Counted from the stretch's first letter, positions 37,872 to 47,120 are shown. The stretch is 64,000 nt of DNA from Limnohabitans sp. T6-5 (GCF_003063315.1 NZ_NERV01000003.1:496001-560000); one strand, 5' to 3'. Notes: a model not told the origin generated them from the letters alone. Made by a program: numbers and translations.

Positions 37872-39365
37872 TCAGGCTTTGCGGGAAGAGACAAGTCGGG
37901 ACAGCCCGGGCCAGATCAGCATCAGAACCATGACGGCCAAAATCGCGGCCGAAATGGGGCGTGTGACAAAGGGCATCAACGAGCCGTCACTGCGGCCCAG
38001 CGCCTGCCGCAAGGCCGACTCCAGCGTGTCGCCCATGACCATGCCCAAAATGAGTGGAATGGTGGGAATATTGGCCCGTGCACACACCAGCCCGAAGACC
38101 CCGAACACGGTGGCAATCAGCACGTAATACATGGAATTGGCCGCCGAGTAGGCCCCCACAAAGCACAGCGCCAAAATCGCCAGGCCCAGGATGCGCGGGT
38201 TCACATAGGCCAGGCGGGCCAACGGTTTGACGCACACCACCAGCAGGGCCAGGATGACCACGTTGATGACCAGCAGGGCCGACAGCACGCCATTGATAAT
38301 TTCGGGCCGGTCCATGAACAGCGAGGGGCCGGGCACGATGCCGTGCACCACAAACACGCCCATGATGATGGCGGTGATCGCGTCGCCCGGAATGCCCAGG
38401 GTCAGCACCGTGATCATGGCGCCGCCCGAGTTGGAGTTGTTGGCGCTCTCGGCGGCCACGATGCCTTCGGGGTTGCCTTCGCCAAAAGGCGTGGGGTCTT
38501 TGGCGCCGCGCTGTGCCCAAAAGTAAGCCAGCGAGGTGGACAAGGCCGCGCCCACAGCGGGCAAAACGCCGATGGCCGAGCCCAGAAACAGGCCCTTGCC
38601 CAAGGTTTTGGGGTATTTGAAGGGCTCCAGAAACGCGCGCCAGGACACGCCTGCACGGCCAATCAGCGACGGGTCAAACGTGGGCACGGGCGAGCTGACC
38701 ATGACCAGGGCCTGCGCCATGCCAAACATGCCCACTGCCACTGGCACCAGCGGGATGCCGCTGAGCAGGCCCTGCAGGCCCAGGGTGTAGCGCTGCTCGT
38801 TGGAGTTGGGGTCGATGCCCACGGTGGCCAGGAAGAAGCCGAAGCACATCATCATCATGGCCGAGGCAAATTGGCGCTGGTAGGCCTTGCCCACACACAG
38901 GCTGGCCAGCAAGATGGCCATCACGCTTTCGGGCGCGCCAAATTTGGCGGCAAAACCGGCCAGTGGGCGGGCAGCCAGGCCCAGCAGCAAAGCGCTCACG
39001 ATGCCGCCAATGAAGGCCGACATGAAGGCCAGCGACAAGGCCCTTTGCGCCTGACCTTGCCGGGCCATGGGGTAGCCATCAAACATGGTCATGATGGACG
39101 AGGCTTCGCCGGGCGTGCGGATCAGGATGGAGGTGACCGCGCCGCCGTAAAAGGCGCCACAGTACACACCCAGCAAGAGGGAAATGCCCGCTAACGGCGC
39201 CATCCCGTAGGTGAAGGGCAGCAGCACGGCAATCGTGACGCCTGGCCCCACGCCGGGCAGCACACCCACCACGATGCCCAAGGCCGAGCCCACCAACAAA
39301 GACAGCACGATTTGCCATGTGCCCAAGGCCGCAAAACCTTGCGACAGACTGTCAAAAAATTCCAT
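37872..39365 (-). CDS. tctA: Tripartite tricarboxylate transporter large permease TctA
   Basis: The protein has 497 residues from the ATG at 39365 (a longer frame continues upstream through tctB). It has ~12 transmembrane helices, with the TctA signatures GVLPGVGPGVTIAVLLPFTYGM-like in the N-half (positions ~30-50) and LGIPGDAITAIIMG near residue 355. It forms the channel with TctB and receives solute from TctC. Two bases separate it from tctB. Confidence 0.94.
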   Translation of the reverse strand: MEFFDSLSQGFAALGTWQIVLSLLVGSALGIVVGVLPGVGPGVTIAVLLPFTYGMAPLAGISLLLGVYCGAFYGGAVTSILIRTPGEASSIMTMFDGYPMARQGQAQRALSLAFMSAFIGGIVSALLLGLAARPLAGFAAKFGAPESVMAILLASLCVGKAYQRQFASAMMMMCFGFFLATVGIDPNSNEQRYTLGLQGLLSGIPLVPVAVGMFGMAQALVMVSSPVPTFDPSLIGRAGVSWRAFLEPFKYPKTLGKGLFLGSAIGVLPAVGAALSTSLAYFWAQRGAKDPTPFGEGNPEGIVAAESANNSNSGGAMITVLTLGIPGDAITAIIMGVFVVHGIVPGPSLFMDRPEIINGVLSALLVINVVILALLVVCVKPLARLAYVNPRILGLAILALCFVGAYSAANSMYYVLIATVFGVFGLVCARANIPTIPLILGMVMGDTLESALRQALGRSDGSLMPFVTRPISAAILAVMVLMLIWPGLSRLVSSRKA

Positions 39366-39367
39366 GC

Positions 39368-39862
39368 TCAGATCAACCAGCCATGTCCGAAGTGGACTTT
39401 GAGAAGTTTCAAAAACACCCACCACATGACCAGCGCCAAGGGCAGGCTCAGCGCCCAGGTGGTGCGCCAGGCAAAGCCCAGCAGGCGGCTGCTGGCCACC
39501 AAAAAGAGCAAAGTGCTGCTCAGGTAGCCCAGCCAGGGCACGGCCAGCATGTACAAGCCAAACAGCCCCAGCATGGCCCAGGCCAGCCCCATGCAGGCCT
39601 GGCTGGAGTCCAGTTCTTCTGAGTCCTTGAGTTCGATGGCATGCCGTCGGTTGAAGACCTCAACGACCCCGGCCAAGGCCATCAAGGTCAGGGCCAGCAA
39701 GGGAAAGAAGGCGGCCGACTCGAACCAGGCCATGGCTTGGGGGTAGGGCACGATGAGCTGAGGGCTGGCCAGCGCCAGGCCGCAGGCCAGCAACGCCAGC
39801 ACCAGCAGCAAGACCCGGTCCCAGGACCAGCCGCGTCGCGATGAATCCGCTGTGTGGGTCAC
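39368..39862 (-). CDS. tctB: Tripartite tricarboxylate transporter small permease TctB
   Basis: The gene starts with GTG at 39862, overlapping the tctC stop (GTGA), and encodes 164 residues with four transmembrane helices and a charged loop (EVFNRRHAIELKDSEELDS). An ATG 42 bases further upstream is possible but would overlap tctC more. TctB proteins are poorly conserved; order and topology identify it. Confidence 0.85.
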   Translation of the reverse strand: MTHTADSSRRGWSWDRVLLLVLALLACGLALASPQLIVPYPQAMAWFESAAFFPLLALTLMALAGVVEVFNRRHAIELKDSEELDSSQACMGLAWAMLGLFGLYMLAVPWLGYLSSTLLFLVASSRLLGFAWRTTWALSLPLALVMWWVFLKLLKVHFGHGWLI

Positions 39863-40815
39863 TTCTTGGTCATGCCCAGTTCGGTCATCAACTCGCCAAT
39901 CCATTTGGCGTCTTCAGTCACGCGCTTGCTCATCTGGTCAGCGGTCATGGGGAAGGCCGGGATACCGGCTTTCTTGAACTGGTCCTGCACCGCTTTGTCA
40001 TTGAGCGATTCCATCATCACGCTGGAGAGCTTGTTGATGATGTCCTTGGGCACGCCAGCAGGCGCTGCCATGCCGCCCCAGGTGTACAAGTCGCCATAGC
40101 CTTCTTCAGTGGGGGTTGCTGCGTTCGGGAACACGGGGTTGCGTTGCGGGCCCCAGGCCGACAGGATCTTGATTTGCCCGGCCTTGGCATAGGACATGGC
40201 GCCTTCTGCCCCGGCGGTGGTCACGTCGGCATCACCGGCCACCAACTCTTTGGCGCTGGGGTTGGGGAAGGCCACCACTTTGTAGGCCCAGCCGTCTTTC
40301 TTGGCAATTTTGGCGGCGATCAGTGCAGGCACAGCAGCAGGCGCATAGCTGCCAATCACCACGGGCTTGCCGCTTTTCTTGGCCCAGGCGGCGAATTCCT
40401 TGAGGTTGGTGGCCGGAATGTCGCCACGTGCAGCCAGCACAAAGTCGTTGATCAGCATGCCGCCGACCGACTGGTAATCGCTGATTTTGTAGGGGGTGTT
40501 GCCCGCCACGATCTGTGAGATGCCGGGGCCAGGCGTCCAGGTGCCGATGGTGTAGCCGTCAGGTTTGGCGCGGGTCATCTCGGCAAAGCCGACCACACCG
40601 CCGCCGCCGGGCTTGTTGATCACTTGCACCGGCACGCCCAGGCGCTTGCTCATGCCCTCGGCCAGCAGGCGGGTCACCACGTCCATGTCGTTGCCTGGTG
40701 GGTAGGGGTAGATGATCTCGATGGGTTTGCTGGGCCATTTGTCTTGGGCCATGGCGGGCAGGGCAGCGGCAGCGGCCAGGGCGGCCAAAGCGATGAGGCG
40801 GATGCGGTGAGTCAT
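39859..40815 (-). CDS. tctC: Tripartite tricarboxylate transporter receptor TctC (Bug family)
   Basis: The protein has 318 residues from the ATG at 40815. The signal peptide MTHRIRLIALAALAAAAALP is cut near AMA-QD, followed by KWPSKPIEIIYPYPPGNDMD and INKPGGGGVVG. It is the periplasmic receptor for TctAB encoded just downstream. The PYPPGNDMD segment differs from the usual PxxPGGxxD of Bug receptors, with Asn in place of the second Gly, which may affect ligand choice. An aminotransferase gene lies upstream on the same strand. Confidence 0.92.
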   Translation of the reverse strand: MTHRIRLIALAALAAAAALPAMAQDKWPSKPIEIIYPYPPGNDMDVVTRLLAEGMSKRLGVPVQVINKPGGGGVVGFAEMTRAKPDGYTIGTWTPGPGISQIVAGNTPYKISDYQSVGGMLINDFVLAARGDIPATNLKEFAAWAKKSGKPVVIGSYAPAAVPALIAAKIAKKDGWAYKVVAFPNPSAKELVAGDADVTTAGAEGAMSYAKAGQIKILSAWGPQRNPVFPNAATPTEEGYGDLYTWGGMAAPAGVPKDIINKLSSVMMESLNDKAVQDQFKKAGIPAFPMTADQMSKRVTEDAKWIGELMTELGMTKK

Positions 40816-40855
40816 GCTTGTCTCCAGAAAGGTGAGGGTAATGGGTATGGGGGGA

Positions 40856-42241
40856 TTAAACTTTTTCGGCCGCTGTGAACGCAAGGTGTAAAACCCTGAG
40901 GGCTTCGTCCACGTTCTCGCGGGTAAAGACCAGCGGTGGCGACAGGATCAGCCGATTGCCTTGCACGCGGATGATGGCGCCTTCGCTGCGCGCGGTGCCG
41001 ACCAGGGTCTGGATGTAAGGCGAGGGTGGCATGAGCATGTTTTTGCTGGCTTTGTCGGTGACCAGTTCGATGGCGGCCATCATGCCCTTGCCACGCACCT
41101 CGCCCACATGGGCGTAGTGCATCAGTTCCTGCAACTTGTCTTGCATGTATGCCCCCACGCGGCTGGCGTTGCCGGGCAGGTCTTCGCTGGCCACGATGTC
41201 CAGGTTGGCGTTGGCCGCAGCGCACGCCAGCGCATGGCCCGAATAGGTGTAGCCGTGCATCAGCGCAGCGGGCACGCCGGGCTGGTTCCAGGCGCTGGCC
41301 ACGCGTTCGTTGATGAGGGTGGCACCCAGGGGCACATAACCCGAATTGATGCCCTTGGCCATGGCCATGATGTCGGGGGCCACGCCCCAAGCGCGGGCAC
41401 CGCACATGGCGCCAATGCGGCCGAAGCCGGTCACGATCTCGTCGCTGATCAGCAAGATGCCGTGCTGGTCCAGCAGTTGCCGCAGGCCTGGCCAGTAGCT
41501 GTCGTGCGGCACGATCACGCCGCCTGCGCCTTGCACCGGCTCGGCCACCAAGGCGGCGATGTTGTGCGCCCCGACTTGCTCGATCAGTTGGGCCAATTGG
41601 TTCAGACACAACTGGGCCAGCTGGGCTGGATCGCTTTCGTTCCAGGGGTTGCGGTAGGTGTAGGGCGTTTCGGCCAGGTGGCAGCCCGGCAGCAAGGGCT
41701 CGTAGGCACTGCGGAACATCGGGTTGCCGTTGATGGACGCGCCGCCAAAGTGCACCCCGTGGTAGCCCCATTTGAGCGAGATGAACTGGTGACGCTCGGG
41801 CTGGCCGTTCAGCTTCCAGTATTGGCGTGCCAGCTTGAGCGCGGTTTCCACCGCGTCCGAGCCGCCGGAGGAAAAGAACACCTTGTTCATTTTTTCTGGT
41901 GCGAACATGCGCATCAGCCGCGCCGACAATTCGATGGCGGGCGGGTTGGAGGTGTTTTGAAAGGTGGAGTAATAAGCCAGCTTGTCCAGCTGTGCCTTGA
42001 TGGCGTTGATGACTTCGGGGCGGTTGTGCCCCACGTTCACATTCCAAAGAGAGGCCACGGTGTCCAGATAACGCTTGCCGTCGATGTCGTAAACGTAGAC
42101 GCCTTCGCCCCGGTCAATGATCAGGGGCGGCGCAGCTTGCACCGCCTTGGGGTCGATCATGGGGTGGTACATGTGCTGCGCGTTGGCGCTGCGGATGTCG
42201 ATGGGCGATTGAATGGAGGCGTCGAGGGGTGTTGTGCTCAT
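40856..42241 (-). CDS. Class III (omega) aminotransferase
   Basis: The protein has 461 residues from MSTTPLDAS at 42241 (the frame is open 7 codons further). It is a PLP aminotransferase of the omega-amino acid:pyruvate type: FFSSGGSDAVETALKLARQY, WGYHGVHFGG, SDEIVTGFGRIG and the PLP Lys in MAKGINSGYVPLGA. It deaminates terminal amines such as beta-alanine, taurine, polyamines or aromatic amines, using pyruvate. It is the first gene of the run ending with the deacetylase-like gene and is divergent from a MarR regulator. Confidence 0.92.
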   Translation of the reverse strand: MSTTPLDASIQSPIDIRSANAQHMYHPMIDPKAVQAAPPLIIDRGEGVYVYDIDGKRYLDTVASLWNVNVGHNRPEVINAIKAQLDKLAYYSTFQNTSNPPAIELSARLMRMFAPEKMNKVFFSSGGSDAVETALKLARQYWKLNGQPERHQFISLKWGYHGVHFGGASINGNPMFRSAYEPLLPGCHLAETPYTYRNPWNESDPAQLAQLCLNQLAQLIEQVGAHNIAALVAEPVQGAGGVIVPHDSYWPGLRQLLDQHGILLISDEIVTGFGRIGAMCGARAWGVAPDIMAMAKGINSGYVPLGATLINERVASAWNQPGVPAALMHGYTYSGHALACAAANANLDIVASEDLPGNASRVGAYMQDKLQELMHYAHVGEVRGKGMMAAIELVTDKASKNMLMPPSPYIQTLVGTARSEGAIIRVQGNRLILSPPLVFTRENVDEALRVLHLAFTAAEKV

Positions 42242-42267
42242 GCGCTCTAGCATAGGCAGCAAGCAGG

Positions 42268-42286
42268 TAATGGAAAAAATCCATTA
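42268..42286. promoter_or_regulatory. Palindrome between aminotransferase and MarR genes
   Basis: TAATGGA (42268-42274) and TCCATTA (42280-42286) are perfect 7-bp inverted arms with an AAAAA spacer, midway in the 81-bp divergent gap. Position and symmetry fit a MarR-family operator controlling both directions. Confidence 0.6.
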
Positions 42287-42322
42287 TCCTCAGGTCTTTC
42301 CCGTAGACAGGTCGTGTCCACC

Positions 42323-42895
42323 ATGGGTTTTCCCAAGCCATCGCTGGCGACGCCCAGCCAGTTGCCCCAATTTGAAAATCCGCAATCGATTTTCGATCTG
42401 CTCAACTTCCGGCTGTCCGAGCTTCTGGGCATCAGCGGTTCGCTGGTCACCCGCATCTGCGAAAACGAATACGGCATCACCCGCGAAGAGTGGCAATTTG
42501 TGGCCATGTTGGCCGAGCTGGACGCCATGTCGCCGTCGGACCTGGCGGCCCGCACAACCGTGGACAGATCTCAGGCTTCCAAAACCTTGCGTGGCCTGAT
42601 GAGCAAAGGGCTTGTTGAGCGCCAAGCTGTTCCAGGCGATGGCCGCAGGGCTCGTGTCTTGTTGACGCAGTCTGGCGTGGCCCTGTTCGAGCAGCTGTTC
42701 CCGCGTGTCGTGCAGGTGCACCAGGAGGTGCTGCAGGATTTGGCGCCTGCCGATCGGCAGGCCCTGGCGCACAGTTTGAGTGCCATGCAGGCACGGGCCT
42801 TGGCCGTGGCGCAACAGCACAAGCCCGAAGGCGTTGCCGGACGCAGGCAAGGGGGCAGCCGCGCCCGCTGGGGCATGCCACCGCGCGAGGCTTAG
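42323..42895 (+). CDS. MarR-family transcriptional regulator
   Basis: The protein has 190 residues from the ATG at 42323 (a GTG three codons earlier is possible). The winged-helix core includes ITREEWQFVAMLAEL, the recognition helix TTVDRSQASKTLRGLMSKGL and the wing PGDGRRARVLLT. The C-terminal ~25 residues are basic (GRRQGGSRARWGM). It probably senses the substrate of the divergent aminotransferase/transport operon. Its stop overlaps the stop of the convergent GMC gene in the bases TTAG. Confidence 0.88.
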   Translation: MGFPKPSLATPSQLPQFENPQSIFDLLNFRLSELLGISGSLVTRICENEYGITREEWQFVAMLAELDAMSPSDLAARTTVDRSQASKTLRGLMSKGLVERQAVPGDGRRARVLLTQSGVALFEQLFPRVVQVHQEVLQDLAPADRQALAHSLSAMQARALAVAQQHKPEGVAGRRQGGSRARWGMPPREA

Positions 42896-44508
42896 GCGCG
42901 CAGGTCCTCGCGGATCAGGTCAGCGGCTTTTTCAGCCAGCATGATGATGGGGGCATTGGTGTTGCCCGACACAATGCGCGGCATGACCGAGCCATCGACC
43001 ACCCGCAATCCCTGCAGCCCGTGCACGCGCAAGCGCGCATCCACGACGGCCATGGGCTTGTTGGCTGGCCCCATGGCGCAAGTGCCCACTGGGTGAAAAA
43101 TGCTGCCTGCCCGGCGGCGCACCCAGTCCAGGATGTCGGCATCGCTTTGCTTGGCCACGCCGGGCTCGTGTTCTTGCACGATGAAGTTTGACAGCGGCGC
43201 TTGACTGGCGATTTCGCGCATCTTGCGCACCATGCGCACGGCCAAGCGTTGATCGTTTTCGGCGCTCAGATAGCCTGCATGGATGTGGGGGCGCGCCAGA
43301 GGGTCGGCGCTGCCAATCTGAATGCGCCCTCGGCTTTCGGGGCGCAGCATGCATGCTGACAGCGTGATGCCCGGAAAAGGGTGGGGCGGCTGATGCGGAC
43401 GATCGAAACTGACCAGACCGAAATGGATTTGCACATTTGGCCAGTCGGCTTGTTCGGCGTTGTCCAGCGACAGAAAAGCACCAGCACGGTACACCCCTGT
43501 GGCCAGAGGGCCGGTGCGGGTGAGTTGGTAGCGCACAAAGTCACGCGCACTGCGCCAAGTGCTGTTGGCCACATCGTTCAGGGTCTCGACCCCCTGGCAA
43601 CGAAACGAGGGACGAACCTGCAGGTGGTCTTGCAGGTTTTCGCCCACGCCCGGTAAATGGATGACCGGGCTGATGTGGTGCTGCAGCAGCAAGTCACTGG
43701 GCCCGATCCCCGACAGTTGCAACAGTTGTGGCGACTGGATGGCGCCTGCACTCAGCACCACTTCATGCCGGGCGTGAAGGCTGTGGGCTTGCCCCTCTTT
43801 GACCCAGGCCACGCCATGTGCGCGTTGGCCTTGCAGCAACACCCGCGTGACCTGCGCGCCACTGATGACGTGCAGGTTGGGTCTTTGCATGGCGCGCCGC
43901 AAATAAGCCCGCTCGGTGCTCATGCGCTGACCTCGGTGCGTGTTCATGCGGAAGTAGCCTGCGCCCGAGTTGTCGCCGCCGTTGAAGTCGGCGGTGGGGG
44001 CGATGCCGGAGCGGCCTGCCGCAGTGATAAAGGCATCTGACAGTGGATCGTGTGGCAATTCAGACACCTGCAATGGCCCACCTTGCCCATCACCGGGCAG
44101 GGGGTGGTCGCTGTGCATGGCGCGCTGAAAGTAAGGCAGGACATCGGCCCAGGACCAGCCTGCGTTGCCCAGCGCCTGCCAATGGTCGTAGTCTTGGCGA
44201 TGGCCCCTCAAGTAAAGCATGCCGTTGATCAGGCTGGAGCCACCCAGGCCCTTGCCTCGCGGCCAGGGCAGACGGCGATCGGCCATGCCAACTTCGGGCT
44301 GGGTTTCAAATTGCCAGTCGTGAGCCGGGTTTCCCACGGTTTTGAAGTAACCGATCGGGATGTTCAGCCAAGGGTATTGGGAGGGTGTTCCCGCTTCGAT
44401 GAGGGTGACTTGCAGATGCGGGTCTTCACTCAGGCGGGCCGCCAGGGTGCAGCCGGCCGAGCCCGCACCAATGATGATGATGTCGGTTTCTGGGATGACG
44501 GCAGACAT
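42892..44508 (-). CDS. GMC-family FAD oxidoreductase (choline/alcohol dehydrogenase-like)
   Basis: This 538-residue enzyme has the FAD Rossmann motif IIIGAGSAGCTLAARLSED at the N-terminus, the GMC signature 1 region (PWPRGKGLGGSSLINGM), VVLSAGAIQSPQLLQLSG, and C-terminal active-site HPVGTCAMG and VSGNTNAPIIMLAEKAADLI. It oxidises a primary or secondary alcohol; BetA-type choline oxidation is one option but no betB or betI is present. It follows the Bug receptor gene directly on the same strand. Confidence 0.91.
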   Translation of the reverse strand: MSAVIPETDIIIIGAGSAGCTLAARLSEDPHLQVTLIEAGTPSQYPWLNIPIGYFKTVGNPAHDWQFETQPEVGMADRRLPWPRGKGLGGSSLINGMLYLRGHRQDYDHWQALGNAGWSWADVLPYFQRAMHSDHPLPGDGQGGPLQVSELPHDPLSDAFITAAGRSGIAPTADFNGGDNSGAGYFRMNTHRGQRMSTERAYLRRAMQRPNLHVISGAQVTRVLLQGQRAHGVAWVKEGQAHSLHARHEVVLSAGAIQSPQLLQLSGIGPSDLLLQHHISPVIHLPGVGENLQDHLQVRPSFRCQGVETLNDVANSTWRSARDFVRYQLTRTGPLATGVYRAGAFLSLDNAEQADWPNVQIHFGLVSFDRPHQPPHPFPGITLSACMLRPESRGRIQIGSADPLARPHIHAGYLSAENDQRLAVRMVRKMREIASQAPLSNFIVQEHEPGVAKQSDADILDWVRRRAGSIFHPVGTCAMGPANKPMAVVDARLRVHGLQGLRVVDGSVMPRIVSGNTNAPIIMLAEKAADLIREDLRA

Positions 44509-45489
44509 TCAATCGGCCTTGATTTGGGCTGCCCGGCCGATGCGTTGCCATTTCTCGGTTTCAGCGGCAATCACGGCGCCAAATTGTGTGCTGCTCATCG
44601 GCTCGGTCTCCAGGGCCAGTGCCGCCAGGCGTTCGCGCACATCGGGCAGACTCAAGGCTTTGTTCAGTTCGGTGTTCAGGCGTTCCACCACTTCTTTGGG
44701 CGTGCCGGTCTTGACCATCATGCCGTCGAAAGAACGCAGCACAAAATCGCCGAAACCTTGCTCGGCCATGGTGGGCACGTCTTTCAGGGCAGGCAGTCGT
44801 TTGGCGCCCGTGACGGCCATGGGTTTGAGTTTGCCGCCATTGATTTGCGGGATGGCGGCTGAGGCGGTCAGAAACATGAAGTTGGTGCGGTCCGCGATCA
44901 GGTCGCCAATGGCCAGGCCAAACTGGTTGTAGGGCACATGGGTTGTCACGGTGCCCGTTTGTTGTTTGAACAGTTCACCGGCCAAATGGGCGGGTGTGCC
45001 GTTGCCGCCCGAGGCAAAGCTCAGGCTGCCGGGTTTGGCCTTGGCTGTTTGGACGATGTCCGAGGGGCCTTTCAAGGCGCTGCTCACCGGGGCCACCAGC
45101 ACGTTGTAGCTCCAGGCCAAGTGGCCCACAGGCTCCAGTTGATGGAATGGGAGGGGCTGCGCGGGAAACAGCAATGGTGCCACCAAGGATGCGGAAGACA
45201 GCAGGTAAAGCGTGTAACCGTCTGCAGGTTGGCGCAAGGCATCGGCCATGCCGATGGTGCCCGCCGCACCGGGCTTGTTGTCCACCACGATGGGCTGGCC
45301 CAGTCCACCGCTCAATTTCTCGGCCACGATGCGCCCCGACACATCAGCCGGTGTGCCCGGAGGCCAGGGCACCACCATGCGGATGGGTTTGACGGGGTAG
45401 CCTTGCGCCAAAGTGCCAGACCCCAACGTCAGCAACAGGCAGGCCATCAGGCCCTGGGTGAATGGACGAAAAAGGTGCTTGATTGGCAT
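44509..45489 (-). CDS. Bug-family periplasmic solute-binding receptor
   Basis: The protein has 326 residues from MPIKHLFRP at 45489, with a signal peptide (LMACLLLTLGSG, cleavage near LAQ-GY). The typical YPVKPIRMVVPWPPGTPADV and DNKPGAAGTIG follow. The stop codon is directly followed by the GMC oxidoreductase start. It has no own permease genes. With the GMC enzyme and the divergent LysR regulator it makes a small uptake/oxidation unit. Confidence 0.91.
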   Translation of the reverse strand: MPIKHLFRPFTQGLMACLLLTLGSGTLAQGYPVKPIRMVVPWPPGTPADVSGRIVAEKLSGGLGQPIVVDNKPGAAGTIGMADALRQPADGYTLYLLSSASLVAPLLFPAQPLPFHQLEPVGHLAWSYNVLVAPVSSALKGPSDIVQTAKAKPGSLSFASGGNGTPAHLAGELFKQQTGTVTTHVPYNQFGLAIGDLIADRTNFMFLTASAAIPQINGGKLKPMAVTGAKRLPALKDVPTMAEQGFGDFVLRSFDGMMVKTGTPKEVVERLNTELNKALSLPDVRERLAALALETEPMSSTQFGAVIAAETEKWQRIGRAAQIKAD

Positions 45490-45594
45490 GTTCTGGGGTC
45501 TCCATGGGTGGGTTTTCGCGACAAGGTCAGGCCTTGCTTGCTGGCCATTATTGAAAGCAGCAGCGGACAAGACAAATGAAAAATCCGAGTTCAT

Positions 45595-45614
45595 TCATAC
45601 CTGAATGGGTATGA
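45595..45614. promoter_or_regulatory. LysR-type operator in the divergent region
   Basis: TCATACC (45595-45601) and GGTATGA (45608-45614) are 7-bp inverted arms with a 6-base spacer, ending 6 bases before the LysR-gene ATG. They contain the T-N11-A type spacing of LysR boxes. Autoregulation and control of the receptor gene are inferred. Confidence 0.6.
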
Positions 45615-45620
45615 TCAGGC

Positions 45621-46556
45621 ATGACTTTGAATCTGCAGCGGGTGCTGACGCTCAAACAATTGCGCTTGGTGAGCGTTCTGGGCCGTGAACTCAATCTGAG
45701 CCGCTGTGCCGAACTGCTGCACTCCACCCAACCTGCTGCATCGCGAGCGCTGTCGCAGTTGGAGGCGCAGTTGCAGGTGAGCTTGTTTCAACGCACGACC
45801 AAACGCATGGTGCCCACGGTTGCCGGGCTGAGTCTGATCCAGCATGCCAATCGGGTATTGGCCGAAATTGATCTTGCAGAGGAAGACCTCTTGGGTTTGT
45901 CCGGTGGTGTGCACGCGGAAATGCGCCTGGGGGTGCTGGCTTCTTTTTCACCCGAAGTGCTGGCCCGCGCCATGGCCCTGTCGCGCGACATGTTGCCCGA
46001 TGTGTTGTTCTTGGCCCAGATGCAGCCCCTGGAGGTGCTTTATGAACATTTGCTGGATGGACGCATCGATCTGATGCTGGCCCATGCCGAGTTCAGGGTG
46101 GATTTGAATCTGGTGGAGGTGGTTCCCCTGTACGAAGAACACAGCACCATATTGGCCGGCTTGGAGCACCGACTGCACAAAAAAAAGAAAGTCAGTTGGG
46201 CAGATTTGGCCCAGGAAGCCTGGGTGCTGCCGCCTGCCCATACGCCGCTGCGGCCCAAAATGGACAGGATGCTGTCCGTTCACCGCAGTGGTGAGCGTTC
46301 AGGCCGTGGGCCGGATGTGCAAACCGATTCGTCCTTGCTGGCACTGGAGTTGATCCGCCAGACTCCGATGCTGTGGGCCATCGCGCACCAGCAAGCCAAG
46401 CAGTTTGAAGCCAGTGCCCAAGTGCGTGCCATTGCGCCGCCCGCAGATCTGCTCAGAGGGCCGATGTGCTGCTTCAGATTGCGGCAGGAGCGACTGAAGA
46501 CGCCGCAAAGCGTCTTCATGGGGTGTCTCAAGGACAGCGCGCTGTTGGCGGGCTGA
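45621..46556 (+). CDS. LysR-family transcriptional regulator
   Basis: The 311-residue protein has an N-terminal winged helix (TLKQLRLVSVLGRELNLSRCAELLHSTQPAASRAL, with the recognition helix around TQPAASRALSQLE). An effector-binding domain from residue ~95 follows (MRLGVLASFSPEVL ... WVLPPAHTPLRPKM). It is transcribed away from the Bug receptor gene, which it probably controls. Confidence 0.92.
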   Translation: MTLNLQRVLTLKQLRLVSVLGRELNLSRCAELLHSTQPAASRALSQLEAQLQVSLFQRTTKRMVPTVAGLSLIQHANRVLAEIDLAEEDLLGLSGGVHAEMRLGVLASFSPEVLARAMALSRDMLPDVLFLAQMQPLEVLYEHLLDGRIDLMLAHAEFRVDLNLVEVVPLYEEHSTILAGLEHRLHKKKKVSWADLAQEAWVLPPAHTPLRPKMDRMLSVHRSGERSGRGPDVQTDSSLLALELIRQTPMLWAIAHQQAKQFEASAQVRAIAPPADLLRGPMCCFRLRQERLKTPQSVFMGCLKDSALLAG

Positions 46557-46565
46557 GTGACCGCC

Positions 46566-47012
46566 TCAGCCTGCCAGTGCGGCCTTGACTGCTGCGGACA
46601 CCTGGCCCATATCGGCTTTGCCCGCCAGTTGGGCTTTGACAGCGCCCATGACTTTTCCCATGTCGCCGGGGCCTTTGGCACCCAGCTCGGCCACGATGGC
46701 TTGCACCGCAGCTGCCACTTCTTCGGCCGACATGCGTGCGGGTAGATAAGCCAGCAAAACCGCCATTTCCGCCTTTTCCTTGTCGGCCAGGTCCTGTCGG
46801 GCGGCTTGTTCAAAAGCGGCAATCGAGTCCTTGCGCTGCTTGATCAGCTTGTCCACGATGGCCACCACGGCCACGTCGTCAAGCACCACGCGCTCGTCGA
46901 CTTCTTTTTGCTTCATGGCGGCCAGCAGCAAGCGGATGGTGCCCAGACGCTCGCTGTCTTTGGCGCGCATCGCGGTTTTCATGTCTTCGGTGATCTGGTC
47001 TTTCAGGCTCAT
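46566..47012 (-). CDS. yqeY: GatB/YqeY domain protein
   Basis: The 148-residue protein has the YqeY signature: LKDQITEDMKTAMRAKDSE start, TIRLLLAAMKQKEVDER, and GAKGPGDMGKVMGAVKAQL near the end. The fold resembles the tail domain of GatB; its role is not established. It lies downstream of rpsU on the same strand, the usual order, but dnaG is not next. Confidence 0.93.
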   Translation of the reverse strand: MSLKDQITEDMKTAMRAKDSERLGTIRLLLAAMKQKEVDERVVLDDVAVVAIVDKLIKQRKDSIAAFEQAARQDLADKEKAEMAVLLAYLPARMSAEEVAAAVQAIVAELGAKGPGDMGKVMGAVKAQLAGKADMGQVSAAVKAALAG

Positions 47013-47049
47013 GGTAAGGCTCCTGTGGGTGAAAAAGAGGGGTGCAGAA

Positions 47050-47086
47050 ACAACAAAGCCCGCCTGAGCGTCCTCCAGCGGGCTTG
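47050..47086 (-). terminator. Terminator or attenuator between rpsU and yqeY
   Basis: On the minus strand AAGCCCGC and GCGGGCTT form an 8-bp stem with a 14-base loop followed by TGTTGTTT. The T-run is interrupted, so partial read-through into yqeY is plausible. Confidence 0.7.
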
Positions 47087-47120
47087 TGCAAAGGCCGGTT
47101 GAGGGCCTTGCAAGAAGTGC

